From contig NZ_JAODVR010000001.1 of the NCBI RefSeq assembly GCF_025399835.1, forward strand, positions 1,240,001-1,304,000: a DNA stretch of 64,000 nt, in the 5' to 3' direction. The position numbers and the translations under genes are program-made. This document shows positions 9,344 to 17,612 of the stretch, one piece after another (within the stretch, counting starts at the first letter, position 1; each line of letters starts with the position of its first letter). The notes beneath the pieces were generated by a model, which was not told the DNA's origin, made no database searches, and saw only the letters and a program-made list of their open reading frames with translations. The DNA is from Haloarchaeobius sp. HME9146. GTDB lineage: Archaea; Halobacteriota; Halobacteria; Halobacteriales; Natrialbaceae.

Positions 9344-9922
9344 TCACCCCAGGGGTGGCGTCGCGAACTCGTCCCCACACGTCTCGCAGACCGCAATCGC
9401 CTCCTCGTCCGGGCCCAGCCGGGCGACCAGTTCGCCGTCCCCGCACGTGGGACACGGCTCCGGGACGTGCGCTGCGTCGCAGTCGGGACAGACCAGAGCA
9501 GGGGTATCGCGGGCGACCTCGAGGCGCAGGTCGCCGTGGCCACAGTCCGGGCACGCGATCGGTATCCGCGTGTCCTCGGTGTCCCGCGGGGCCCCCAGCG
9601 CGAGGGCGACGCAGTCGGTGTCGCCGCGGTTCCACCCGGTCTGGAACTCGCCGGGGCCGAACCGGATGGCCTCCCCCGCCGACACGGTGACCTCGCCGCC
9701 GGGCGCTTCGGGCGTCTCGAACGTCGCGACCCCGGCGAGGACGACGAACACCTCCGCCTGGTCGGTGTGGGCGTGGAGCCCCCCCGGGAACCCGTCGCCG
9801 GGGGCGAGACGGTAGTGGCTGAGCGCGAGGTCGGTCGTCCCGAGTGGTCCGGTGAGGCGACGTCGCTCGCTCCCGTCGCCGATGCGGTCGTCGGTCACAG
9901 CCTCGAGCGCGACGTGGTTCAT
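9344..9922 (-). CDS. Cupin-domain protein with C-terminal zinc ribbons
   Basis: 192 residues from ATG 9922. The first ~110 residues are a cupin barrel: LSHYRLAPGDGFPGGLHAHTDQAEVFVVLAG contains the His-x-His...Glu metal ligands of motif 1, and motif 2 is weaker (GEAIRFGPGEFQTG). The last ~75 residues contain four CxxC pairs (CPDCGHGD, CPDCDAAH, CPTCGDGE, CETCGDEF), enough for two zinc ribbons. Fusing a metal-binding barrel with zinc ribbons suggests a small-molecule sensor or a metalloprotein with a protein-binding tail rather than a classical enzyme. It sits divergently from the next regulator across a 400-nt AT-richer gap. Confidence 0.82.
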   Translation of the reverse strand: MNHVALEAVTDDRIGDGSERRRLTGPLGTTDLALSHYRLAPGDGFPGGLHAHTDQAEVFVVLAGVATFETPEAPGGEVTVSAGEAIRFGPGEFQTGWNRGDTDCVALALGAPRDTEDTRIPIACPDCGHGDLRLEVARDTPALVCPDCDAAHVPEPCPTCGDGELVARLGPDEEAIAVCETCGDEFATPPLG

Positions 9923-10325
9923 GTGCGTTTCAGCTCCTCGACCGTCTTGAACTCGGTCCCGAGTACGGACGGTCCGACGCCCCGCGGCGACGCACCCACG
10001 CCGGTACACCTCTTGAACCGGACACTGGCATGTGCTGGATGGGTCCCCCATGTGGGTGTCTCCCGTCCGCACCATCTCGGCTCCTGTCCTGTCTCCTTTG
10101 TTGATAGTGCTCGCATTCCGAATACATTCTTGCTTGCTCGTGTCGAATATTCAATGTCCGGTGCCGACAATCACCATCGCCGTTCTCTGGTCAGAACGGC
10201 CCGTATCGTGTCTCGGACTGTGTTCAGAGAATTTGAACGAGTGGCGACGGCTCCTTGAAAATAAAAGGCCATCGAGACTAGATGTTGGGAAGATTTTACA
10301 ACTCTCTGCATATATCTGTCTTACA
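9923..10325. other. 403-nt divergent intergenic region, AT-richer than surroundings
   Basis: No convincing gene is seen. The stretch from about 10080 to 10325 is clearly poorer in GC than the flanking genes and contains several TATA-like runs (AAAATAAAAG near 10257, TTTTACAA near 10294, ATATATC near 10309). An 83-codon minus-strand frame ends in an ATGA overlap with the cupin start, but its Arg/Thr-rich product is unlike neighbouring proteins. The region probably holds both divergent promoters. Confidence 0.5.
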
Positions 10326-11030
10326 ATGAGTGTCTTTGTCGAATTCACCGTCAAATCACCGATGCTACGGGAAGCCCGAAGCCGTGCGCCGGGGATGACC
10401 TTCCAGATTCACGACCTCCGGCTCAAGGACGGCCTGACCGTCATCCTCGTCTTCTCGGCGTACGGCGACGAGTACGAGGCGTTCGAGGCGGGCATGGCGG
10501 ACGACGAGACGCTCAGCGAGTTCAGCATCCTCTCGGACTCCGAGGACCGCCGCCTGTACCGTGCGACGATGGCCAAAGAGAGCGCGGAACAGGCACTCTA
10601 CCCCTTCGTCGTCGACCACGACATCTTCTTCCAGGCACACACGGCGACGGCGGAGGAGTCCCAGATTCGAGCGACCGTCGCCAACGAGGAGACGTTCCAG
10701 GAGTTCATCGCGTACTGCGACCGCCACGACATCTCCCTGACCGTCCAGCGAATCCTCCGCGAGCATCAGGAGAACAGGAGCCGAGAGAAGGAGGCCGACC
10801 TCCCGGAACTCACCCCGGCACAGCGGGAGGCGCTCGAAGCGAGCGTCAAAGCGGGCTACTACGAGGTCCCGCGACAGAGCACGCTCGAAGACGTCGCCGA
10901 CGAGCTCGGCGTCTCCAGCCAGGCGACCTCCGAGCGACTCCGGCGCGGGATGCGGACGGTGCTCCGGGAGACCCTCCTCTCCGACGAGTTCGAGGACGAC
11001 CAGGACGAGCGTCCGGTCGAGATTCGGTGA
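10326..11030 (+). CDS. Bacterio-opsin-activator-type HTH_10 regulator
   Basis: 234 residues from ATG 10326. A ~170-residue N-terminal alpha/beta domain of the BAT type (MSVFVEFTVKSP... to ...QRILREHQ) precedes HTH_10 (LTPAQREALEASVKAGYYEVPRQSTLEDVADELGVSS). The frame stays open upstream to 10032, but that part encodes hydrophobic, Cys-rich, un-halophilic sequence in an AT-rich region. TTTTACAA (10294-10301) sits about 28 nt before 10326, which decides the start. It is a one-component regulator without PAS or GAF, so its input probably binds the N-terminal domain directly. Confidence 0.85.
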   Translation: MSVFVEFTVKSPMLREARSRAPGMTFQIHDLRLKDGLTVILVFSAYGDEYEAFEAGMADDETLSEFSILSDSEDRRLYRATMAKESAEQALYPFVVDHDIFFQAHTATAEESQIRATVANEETFQEFIAYCDRHDISLTVQRILREHQENRSREKEADLPELTPAQREALEASVKAGYYEVPRQSTLEDVADELGVSSQATSERLRRGMRTVLRETLLSDEFEDDQDERPVEIR

Positions 11031-11134
11031 AGGCTGACGGTGGAACGACCGAACCCACGTTCCACTCAAGATACTTATAGGTGTCATGAGTACTCCTACC
11101 AGAGTCGCGCACGTCGCGCCTCGGAGCATCTGAC

Positions 11135-11797
11135 ATGGATCTCGAACAATTCACCAGGGAGAACGCACCGAAGACGGGCGGAGACGGATTCCAGCTCGAG
11201 AACTCGAAACTGCTCGACGTGGCCCTCGACGGGACCGTCATGGCGAAAGCCGGCTCGATGGTCGCCTACGAGGGCGACATCTCGTTCGAGCGGAAGTCTG
11301 CTGGCGGGCTGACAGGGATGCTGAAGAAGGCTGCGACGGGGGAGGGCTCGGTCATGATGGAGGCGACGGGCCGGGGCAACCTCTACCTCGCCGACCAGGG
11401 CAAGAAGGTCCAGATACTCAGCCTCGACCCCGGCGAGGAGATCAGCGTGAACGGCAACGACGTGCTCGCGTTCGACAGCAGCGTCGAGTGGGACATCCGG
11501 ACCATCGACAGCATCGCCGGCGTGACCACCGGCGGGCTGTTCAACGTCTACCTCGAGGGGCCGGGCAACGTCGCAATCACGACCCACGGCGAGCCGCTGG
11601 TGCTGGAGACGCCGGTCTCGACGGACCCGGACGCGACGGTCGCCTGGAGCAGCGCCGTCTCTCCGGGGGTCAAGACGGACCGCAACATCAAGGGCTTCCT
11701 CGGGAAGTCCTCGGGTGAGACGTACCAGCTCGACTTCAGCGAACCCGGCGGTTTCGTCATCGTCCAGCCGTACGAGGAAACCGGGCCGGCACAGTAA
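11135..11797 (+). CDS. AIM24 family protein
   Basis: 220 residues matching the AIM24/TIGR00266 beta-sandwich family: VALDGTVMAKAGSMVAYEGDISFERK, a Gly-rich GLTGMLKKAATGEG, NLYLADQGKKVQILSLDPGE and the conserved FNVYLEGPGNVAITTHG. Members are soluble proteins of unclear function; the mitochondrial relative affects inner-membrane organisation. ACTTATAGG (~11073-11081) is the likely TATA box, leaving a ~30-nt leader with a GGAG before the ATG. There is no signal peptide. Confidence 0.88.
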   Translation: MDLEQFTRENAPKTGGDGFQLENSKLLDVALDGTVMAKAGSMVAYEGDISFERKSAGGLTGMLKKAATGEGSVMMEATGRGNLYLADQGKKVQILSLDPGEEISVNGNDVLAFDSSVEWDIRTIDSIAGVTTGGLFNVYLEGPGNVAITTHGEPLVLETPVSTDPDATVAWSSAVSPGVKTDRNIKGFLGKSSGETYQLDFSEPGGFVIVQPYEETGPAQ

Positions 11798-11819
11798 GCA
11801 AGCCGAGGATTCCAGACGA

Positions 11820-12653
11820 CTACGATTCTTTTCGGACGGTTATCACGGGCACCGACACCGACCGGACGGCCTTCTCGGCGACGCTCCCCATGAGGACGCG
11901 GTCGACCCCGCGTCGTCCGGTCGTCCCCATCACGACGGCGTCCACGTCGTGGGCGTCGGCGACCAACTCGATGAGTTCGTCCGGGTTGCCGTGCTCGACG
12001 TGCCGGTGGAGGGCTGTGACGCCACGTTCCTCGGCCGCCGAGACGACGGCGTCGATGGCCTCGGTCGCCGCCTGCTCGGGGCCGCGTTCGTCCTCGACGA
12101 CCGAGAGCACGTGAACCTGTGCGTCGACGGCGGCCGCGAGGTCGAGGCCGTGCTCGGCGGCGTAGAGTGCCGTATCGCTCCCGTCGGTCGGGAGCAGGAT
12201 GGACTCGTACGGGAACTGGAGTTCGTCCCCTTCGAGCATCCGGGCGGTGAGGACCGGCACGGACGAGAGCCGGACGACCTTCTCGGTGACGCTCCCGAGC
12301 AGGTAGCGCGAGAGGCTTTGCCGGGCGTGCGTCGGCATCACGACGAGGTCGTACTCGTAGCGTTCGGCGTACTCGACGATGGTCGGAGCCGGGTCGCCCT
12401 GGACCACGTCGGTCGTGTACTCGACCCCGAGGGTATCGAGGGTCGACCCGACCTCGGCGACGACAGTGTCGCCTTCCCGGACCAGCGTGTCGACGACATC
12501 GGCCTCGACGACGGTGACGCTGTCGCGGCCGGTGTCGGCCACGTTCAACACCCGGACCGTCGCGTCGGCCCAGTGGGCGATCTCGGCCGCGTGGTGAACG
12601 ACTGCGGTGGACTCGGTGCTCTCGTCGACGGGGAGGAGGATATCGTCGTACAT
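11820..12653 (-). CDS. Universal stress protein with two UspA domains
   Basis: 277 residues made of two tandem UspA folds (~1-140 and ~148-277), each opening with a DDILLPVDES / ESILLPTDGS strand. The second domain keeps the ATP-binding signature GTTGRRGVDRVLMGSVAEK, with a G-2x-G-9x-G-S-like spacing and the closing VPVITVR. The first has the weaker PTHARQSLSRYLLGSVTEK, so one site may bind nucleotide better than the other. It is cytoplasmic and expected to take part in stress or energy-state responses. It is convergent with the AIM24 gene. Confidence 0.9.
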   Translation of the reverse strand: MYDDILLPVDESTESTAVVHHAAEIAHWADATVRVLNVADTGRDSVTVVEADVVDTLVREGDTVVAEVGSTLDTLGVEYTTDVVQGDPAPTIVEYAERYEYDLVVMPTHARQSLSRYLLGSVTEKVVRLSSVPVLTARMLEGDELQFPYESILLPTDGSDTALYAAEHGLDLAAAVDAQVHVLSVVEDERGPEQAATEAIDAVVSAAEERGVTALHRHVEHGNPDELIELVADAHDVDAVVMGTTGRRGVDRVLMGSVAEKAVRSVSVPVITVRKES

Positions 12654-12846
12654 GTGTGAATGCGTACACTACGTCGGGGGGCTACCTAAGGGCTTTCCAC
12701 GAGCGTCCGGGCGATGTCCCCCGCTGGACTCCCCAGCACGACATAATGCCTCGTTATCACTTCTCCCCCGAACGGTTCTGGTGGAACCGTCCCACCCCCT
12801 TCCCCACGGGCGATTAGTCAAATATACTCTCGGTGATAGTATCACT

Positions 12847-13740
12847 ATGTTCGTTCCACTGCAAGCGGATGGGTTCCCGACGACGCCGGGCGCGTTCGTC
12901 GACCAGTACGGTCCGGGAATCGTCGACGTCGCGACGACCGTCGCCATCTTCCTCGTGTCGTTCGCGGTGCTCTACGTCGTCGGCAAGTACGTCCTCGTCC
13001 GACTGACCGAGCGGTCGCTCGAATCACGCGGGTTCAAACCCGGCATCGTCGGTCTCGGGGTCAGTATCGCCGGTATCATCGCACTCGTCGGCGCGCTCGC
13101 CCTCGGCGCGACCGTCGCCGGGTTCGGGACCGTCCTCGTCGCCTTCGCGACCCTCACGGGTGCACTCGTGCTCGCCATCGGGTTCGCCACCCAGGACCTC
13201 GTCTCGAACTTCGTCGCCGGGGTGTTCATCCTGAAGGACGAACCCTTCAAGACCGGTGACTGGATCACCTGGGACGGCAACGAGGGCGTCGTCCGCGAGA
13301 TCAGCCTCCGGGTGACCACGCTCGACACCTTCGCCAACGAGATGGTGACCGTCCCGAACGGCCAGCTCGCCAACGCGGTGCTGGTCAACCCCGTCGGCAA
13401 CGACACGCTGCGGGTCTCCTACGACTTCGGCATCAGCTACGACGACGACATCGAACAGGCCCAGCGCATCATCACGGAGGTCGCCCGCACCATCGACGGT
13501 GTGCTCCTCGACCCCGAACCGTCGGCCCCGGTCGCCGACCTCGGCGATTCGGCCGTCGTCCTCTCCGGACGCGTCTGGGTGAACCCGCGCGAGACGAGCG
13601 CTGCGGGCGTCCGGTCCCAGCTCGTCCAGGCGGTGAAAGAGCGCTTCGATATGGACGGTATCAGCATGCCGTACCCGCACTCGGAGCTCACCGGTTCGGT
13701 CGGCATCACTTCGACCGCGCCCGACGTAGAGGCACTCTGA
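12847..13740 (+). CDS. MscS-family mechanosensitive channel
   Basis: 297 residues from ATG 12847, about 22-27 nt after AAATATACT, so probably leaderless. Three membrane segments lie at ~25-50, ~70-95 and ~98-125; the third is the Gly/Ala-rich pore helix (GALVLAIGFATQDLVSNFVAGVFIL). The MscS beta domain follows (FKTGDWITWDGNEGVVREISLRVTTLDTF, MVTVPNGQLANAVLVNP), then an alpha/beta C-terminal vestibule. It would open on hypo-osmotic shock. The gene stands alone. Confidence 0.92.
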   Translation: MFVPLQADGFPTTPGAFVDQYGPGIVDVATTVAIFLVSFAVLYVVGKYVLVRLTERSLESRGFKPGIVGLGVSIAGIIALVGALALGATVAGFGTVLVAFATLTGALVLAIGFATQDLVSNFVAGVFILKDEPFKTGDWITWDGNEGVVREISLRVTTLDTFANEMVTVPNGQLANAVLVNPVGNDTLRVSYDFGISYDDDIEQAQRIITEVARTIDGVLLDPEPSAPVADLGDSAVVLSGRVWVNPRETSAAGVRSQLVQAVKERFDMDGISMPYPHSELTGSVGITSTAPDVEAL

Positions 13741-13820
13741 GCGGACAGAGACGGGGCGTCCCACCCCGCCCGACCATGGGCTGGTGTATCTATTAGCACC
13801 CCTCAACATACGGTACGTTC

Positions 13821-13940
13821 ATGTCCAACACACAACTTTCGACGCAACCGTGTCCGCACTGCACCGCCCCGACGAAACTCGTAAACGGCATCGAGCACTG
13901 CCCCGAATGCGACTGGTGGCCGACGCAAGGCAGCGATTAA
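13821..13940 (+). CDS. Zinc-finger microprotein (39 aa, two CPxC motifs)
   Basis: A 39-codon ORF from ATG 13821 to TAA 13940. The product has CPHC at residues 11-14 and CPEC at 28-31, separated by a 13-residue loop, and ends DWWPTQGSD. This is the four-cysteine zinc-knuckle pattern seen in many haloarchaeal microproteins of 60 residues or less. A TATA-like CTATTAG (13789-13795) is ~28 nt upstream, consistent with a leaderless mRNA. The function is unknown; the family is usually thought to mediate protein or nucleic-acid contacts. Confidence 0.72.
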   Translation: MSNTQLSTQPCPHCTAPTKLVNGIEHCPECDWWPTQGSD

Positions 13941-14063
13941 GCCGGGCGTAAACGCCGGACGCTCGGGAGATTGTCCGGGTCGTGGGTCACCGGGCGACGT
14001 TCGTGTCGACCACCCAATGACTTGGCTGATGGTTTTTGAGAATACATGATCTTCTGATGAACA

Positions 14064-14660
14064 ATGTCTTCACAGAGCAGTGGCACAGCAGCGCTCGAAG
14101 CCACAGACGGTGATGGAGCGTCGACCGACCGGGCTGAACTCACGCCCGACGAGATATTCCAGCTGTTGACCAACACGAGACGTCGCAGAGCACTCCATGT
14201 GCTGTACGACCTCGAAGAGACGACCGACCTCGGGACGCTCTCGGACGAGGTCGCGGCGATGGAGATGGAGACGCCGGTCGCCGAGGTCTCGTCCGACGAA
14301 CGGCAGCGAGTGTACATCTCGCTCTACCAGTCGCATCTGCCAGCGCTCGCCGAGGCCGACGTCGTGGACTACGACAGCGAGAGCGGGCGGATCGAGCTCG
14401 GTCCCAACTTCGACCAGCTGGTGTCGTACCTGCAACTCGGCGAGTCACCGGACTCGTCGTCGTCGCGGGGCTGGCTCGGATACTACCTCCTCGCGGGCTG
14501 TCTCGGCGTCGTGTTCTGGTCGGTCCACTTCTTCCAGCTGCTACGCATCTCGCCACTGTTCTTGCACGCGGGCTCTATCGTGTCGACCGTCACGGTCGCC
14601 GTCGGCCACCTCGTCTCCCGCGTCCGGGACCTCCTCTCCCAGCAGTCCCAGACCCACTGA
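14064..14660 (+). CDS. DUF7344-type winged-helix regulator with C-terminal membrane helix
   Basis: 198 residues. Residues ~25-130 form the haloarchaeal HTH domain now called DUF7344: LTPDEIFQLLTNTRRRRALHVLYDL, then SDERQRVYISLYQSHLPALAEADVVDYD. Hydrophobic stretches follow at ~150-165 and 168-190 (LGYYLLAGCLGVVFWSVHFF, SIVSTVTVAVGHLV), so the protein is likely membrane-tethered. A paralogue of almost the same length lies at 44191-44790 beside the calcium-repeat regulator. The target genes are unknown. Confidence 0.83.
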   Translation: MSSQSSGTAALEATDGDGASTDRAELTPDEIFQLLTNTRRRRALHVLYDLEETTDLGTLSDEVAAMEMETPVAEVSSDERQRVYISLYQSHLPALAEADVVDYDSESGRIELGPNFDQLVSYLQLGESPDSSSSRGWLGYYLLAGCLGVVFWSVHFFQLLRISPLFLHAGSIVSTVTVAVGHLVSRVRDLLSQQSQTH

Positions 14661-14725
14661 GCCGGACCCGGCCCTAAGATGGTTGGGTTCACGTACTTTG
14701 CATTCGGCCAATAGAGTTATCATCA

Positions 14726-15202
14726 ATGAGCCAGTCCCCGCCCCGCGAAGGTGCAACGCTCGTCGACTGTGCCATCCTCTGGACACACGCGATGCTGGTC
14801 GGCGTCAAAGACCGGTCGACGAACACCGTGGCCCGTCTCCGGTCGGTCGTCGGCACGAGTTCCGACCCCGAATCCGGAGCGACCCCGACGATGGAGCCGT
14901 CGTCGGACGACTGTCCCGATAGCGAGGTCGTCACGACCGACGCCGAACCGCCCATGTGTACGAGCGAGGAGATCCTCGTCGCCATCGACCGCGAGGGCGG
15001 ACGGATGTGGCAGACCGACATCGTCGAGGCGGTGGGCTGTTCGTCCTCGACGGTCAGCCGGCACCTGTCGGCGCTGGAGTCCAAGGGCGAGATCCAGCGC
15101 GTCACGGTCGGCCGCGAGAAGATCGTCGCCCTGCCGGACTACGAGTTCGAGGCGACGAGGACCATGCAGGGCGAGTACGACACCCAGACGCAGGCGGTGT
15201 AG
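14726..15202 (+). CDS. Winged-helix (MarR/HTH-like) transcriptional regulator
   Basis: 158 residues. The N-terminal ~85 are polar and disordered-looking. The C-terminal ~65 form a winged helix: TSEEILVAIDREGGRMWQTDIVEAVGCSSSTVSRHLSALESKGEIQRVTVGREKIVALP. The same domain, with the matching tail SVGRENLITLP, is the cytoplasmic part of the calcium-repeat membrane regulator at 42649-44124. The two are therefore paralogous DNA-binding modules, one soluble and one membrane-anchored. It precedes the beta-helix gene cluster by about 230 nt. Confidence 0.8.
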   Translation: MSQSPPREGATLVDCAILWTHAMLVGVKDRSTNTVARLRSVVGTSSDPESGATPTMEPSSDDCPDSEVVTTDAEPPMCTSEEILVAIDREGGRMWQTDIVEAVGCSSSTVSRHLSALESKGEIQRVTVGREKIVALPDYEFEATRTMQGEYDTQTQAV

Positions 15203-15434
15203 CGACGGTCGGGGGTCTGTTTCCGGTCCAGGTGCCTCCCGGGAGCGCGTTTCGGCTGTGCGATTCTGCCAGGCACCCGTTCTCTTTCCGCCGTATTCGG
15301 CGTGTCGCAGGTCCGATAGAGAGCGTTCTCCATCAGGACGAGCCGTGACACGGGGTGTCCCGGTCTGTAATAAAGACTGCATCTCTGAAGCTGTCAACGG
15401 TTCACTGCGGCACACCTATTTATTATGACACGAA

Positions 15435-17468
15435 ATGCCAGCTCACCGACCGAACGTCAGTCGCAGAACCTATCTCAGAAACGCCGCAGCCGCCGGACTC
15501 GGCGGTGTGACATTCGCAGCCCCGGCCGCTGCCAGGCGAACGTCTGTCTCTCCGACCGTGACTGAACAGACCGTCTACAACGTCGTGGACGAAGGTGCGG
15601 ACCCGACCGGAACCGAACCGGTCGACGACGTCCTGAACCGACTCAAGGGCAACAACGTCACGCTCGAGTTCCCCTCGGGTCGCTACGCCCTGTACCGGCT
15701 GAAGCTCAGCTACCTGGAGAACTTCACCATGCGCGGGCTGAGCGACGACGTCGTCCTCGTCCCGACCGACGATTACTACCGGGAGTGGTGGATCGCCGGC
15801 CACTCGATGCGCAACATCACCTTCGAGAACTTCGTCCTCGACCACACCGCCGAGAACGTCGGTCCCGAGCTCTCCTTCGGCTGCTACGACGGGCTCGTCG
15901 TCAGGAACGTCACGAAACTCGGCTACCACGACACCGACAGCACCGCGTTCGGCTGTCGCATCTACGACGCAGCAGGCTCCGGTCTCGTCGAGAACCTGGT
16001 GATGAACGACGGGAGCATCCCGGTCAAACCCGTGGGGTTCTACACGGACACGACCGGGAAGCTGACCGTCCGAAACTGCCAGATAGCGGGGTTCGGGAAC
16101 AACGGGCTGTACGCCTCGACCGGGCCGGGACCCGTCTGCGTCGAAGGCGGCGTGTTCAAGAACAACGACCGGACGCAGGTCCGGCTCGGCGGGCCCGGGA
16201 GCTACGTCAAGGACGCCGAGATCATCGTCGACACCGACCCTAATAGTTCGGTCGACGGGTGGACACACAACTACCGGGGAATCCGCGTCTCCGACAACCC
16301 GGGGCCGGTCACCGTCGAGAACTGCGACATCAAGCTGTTCCGTGGCCGCGGTTTCGGTGCCATCGTCAACGCGTTCGACGGCGGCTCGCTCACCGTTCGG
16401 GACACCCGCGTCTACCTCTCCGACGAGTACCTGATGTACTGGAGCGACCACACCGCACCCGCCGTCTTCGTCGACTATCCCTCGGACTGGGAGCAGTCCG
16501 GCCAGGGCGGCGAGCGGTTGTTCGACAACCTCTCCATCACCGGGGACGGGCAGGCCGACGGCGAGTACCCAGTCGTCCTGCTGTTCCGGGGCAACAGCAC
16601 CTTCCAGAACTGCTGTCTCCACCAGACGGGGACCGACCGCTCGGGCTTCGAGACGTGGGACCACGAGACCCTGGAGCTCGCCACCCTCCCGGACCCGACC
16701 GACGTCGTGGATTCGACGGTCGACGTGCCCGGCGAGGTCGCACGCGGGAGCGTCACGCTCTCGAACATCACGACCGAGGGCACCTGTCCGCTCCCCACCG
16801 GGCTCGGGGACAGCGCGGGGCCGACGTTCGATGCTGGACCGACCGCGACGGACACGGTCGACGACGACGGCACGACCGGGGATTCGGCGGTCGATGCTGG
16901 TGATACGGTCCGGGTCGAAGCGACAGTTTCGGACGCCAGTGGAGTGGCGTCGGTCGTGGCCGACGCGAGTTCCTTCGGCGGGCCGGGCTCTCTCGACATG
17001 GTCGATGACGGGAGCGGGACCTACGCCGGGGAGTTCGTCGTCGGCGCGACGACTTCGGTCACGGTCGCGGTCGGCGAGAGCGCGACCATCCCCGTGACGG
17101 CGACCGACGCGTCGACGGGTTCGAACACGATGACGGCACAGACCAACGCGTTGACCGTCGAGGACAACAGCGGTGGCACCGTCGACCCCACCGTCAGCAT
17201 CGGTCGAGTCTGGAACGAGAACACGAAGAACCCCCACGCGCAACTGCGCGTCGAGTACTACTCGGAGAACGCGGCGTTCGTCGAACTGACCGTGACGCGG
17301 GATGATACGGGCGAGACGAAGAGTTGGACCGACACGACCCCCGGAAGCGGCCAGACCGAGACGAGTCCGTCCGGCGTCTTCGACTTCCACAAGGGCCAGG
17401 GCAGCGCGTACACGGTGACGGCCAGCACCGACGGCAGTGGCAGCGACACCGTCACCTTCCAGTCGTAG
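15435..17468 (+). CDS. Tat-exported right-handed beta-helix surface protein with Ig-like C-terminal domains
   Basis: 677 residues. The twin-arginine signal (SRRTYLRNAAAAGLGGV) is followed by a parallel beta-helix (~45-460). It has characteristic coils such as MRNITFENFVLDHT, LVVRNVTKLGYHDTDSTAFG, GFGNNGLYASTGPG and GVFKNNDRTQVRLG, resembling pectate-lyase-like carbohydrate-active folds. Residues ~465-677 are two beta-sandwich domains. This differs from its two paralogues (17613 and 23684), which end in a thioredoxin-like domain instead. A polysaccharide ligand or substrate is inferred from fold and locus. ATG 15435 is close to a TTTATTATG run. A second TATA-like TAATAAAG (15369-15376) fits better with a short leader. 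Confidence 0.86.
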   Translation: MPAHRPNVSRRTYLRNAAAAGLGGVTFAAPAAARRTSVSPTVTEQTVYNVVDEGADPTGTEPVDDVLNRLKGNNVTLEFPSGRYALYRLKLSYLENFTMRGLSDDVVLVPTDDYYREWWIAGHSMRNITFENFVLDHTAENVGPELSFGCYDGLVVRNVTKLGYHDTDSTAFGCRIYDAAGSGLVENLVMNDGSIPVKPVGFYTDTTGKLTVRNCQIAGFGNNGLYASTGPGPVCVEGGVFKNNDRTQVRLGGPGSYVKDAEIIVDTDPNSSVDGWTHNYRGIRVSDNPGPVTVENCDIKLFRGRGFGAIVNAFDGGSLTVRDTRVYLSDEYLMYWSDHTAPAVFVDYPSDWEQSGQGGERLFDNLSITGDGQADGEYPVVLLFRGNSTFQNCCLHQTGTDRSGFETWDHETLELATLPDPTDVVDSTVDVPGEVARGSVTLSNITTEGTCPLPTGLGDSAGPTFDAGPTATDTVDDDGTTGDSAVDAGDTVRVEATVSDASGVASVVADASSFGGPGSLDMVDDGSGTYAGEFVVGATTSVTVAVGESATIPVTATDASTGSNTMTAQTNALTVEDNSGGTVDPTVSIGRVWNENTKNPHAQLRVEYYSENAAFVELTVTRDDTGETKSWTDTTPGSGQTETSPSGVFDFHKGQGSAYTVTASTDGSGSDTVTFQS

Positions 17469-17540
17469 CCCTCGTCACGCAATGGCCACGGTGAACCCAC
17501 CCCCGAAACCGGTCGCGGGCGGTGTGGGTGGCTGTGGCAC

Positions 17541-17550
17541 GTATATATAA
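17541..17550 (+). promoter_or_regulatory. Strong TATA box of second beta-helix gene
   Basis: GTATATATAA is one of the most canonical TATA boxes in the window. It is followed by AGGGTGTCCGTTTGAAG, a stretch also found in similar form downstream of the boxes of the genes at 19860 (ACGGTGTCCTGCTGAAG) and 25835 (ACGGGTGTCAG). Transcription should start near 17573, leaving a short leader before ATG 17613. Confidence 0.6.
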
Positions 17551-17612
17551 AGGGTGTCCGTTTGAAGCCATCGAGGTTTGCTCCCGGTGACCGTACTGTT
17601 CTTCGAGACGAC

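Noticed and set aside
9919-10170. 83-codon minus-strand ORF ending in an ATGA overlap with the cupin gene
   Set aside because: The product is Arg/Thr/Gly-rich with Cys and not halophile-like. It spans an AT-rich promoter region, so I left it out despite the coupling geometry.
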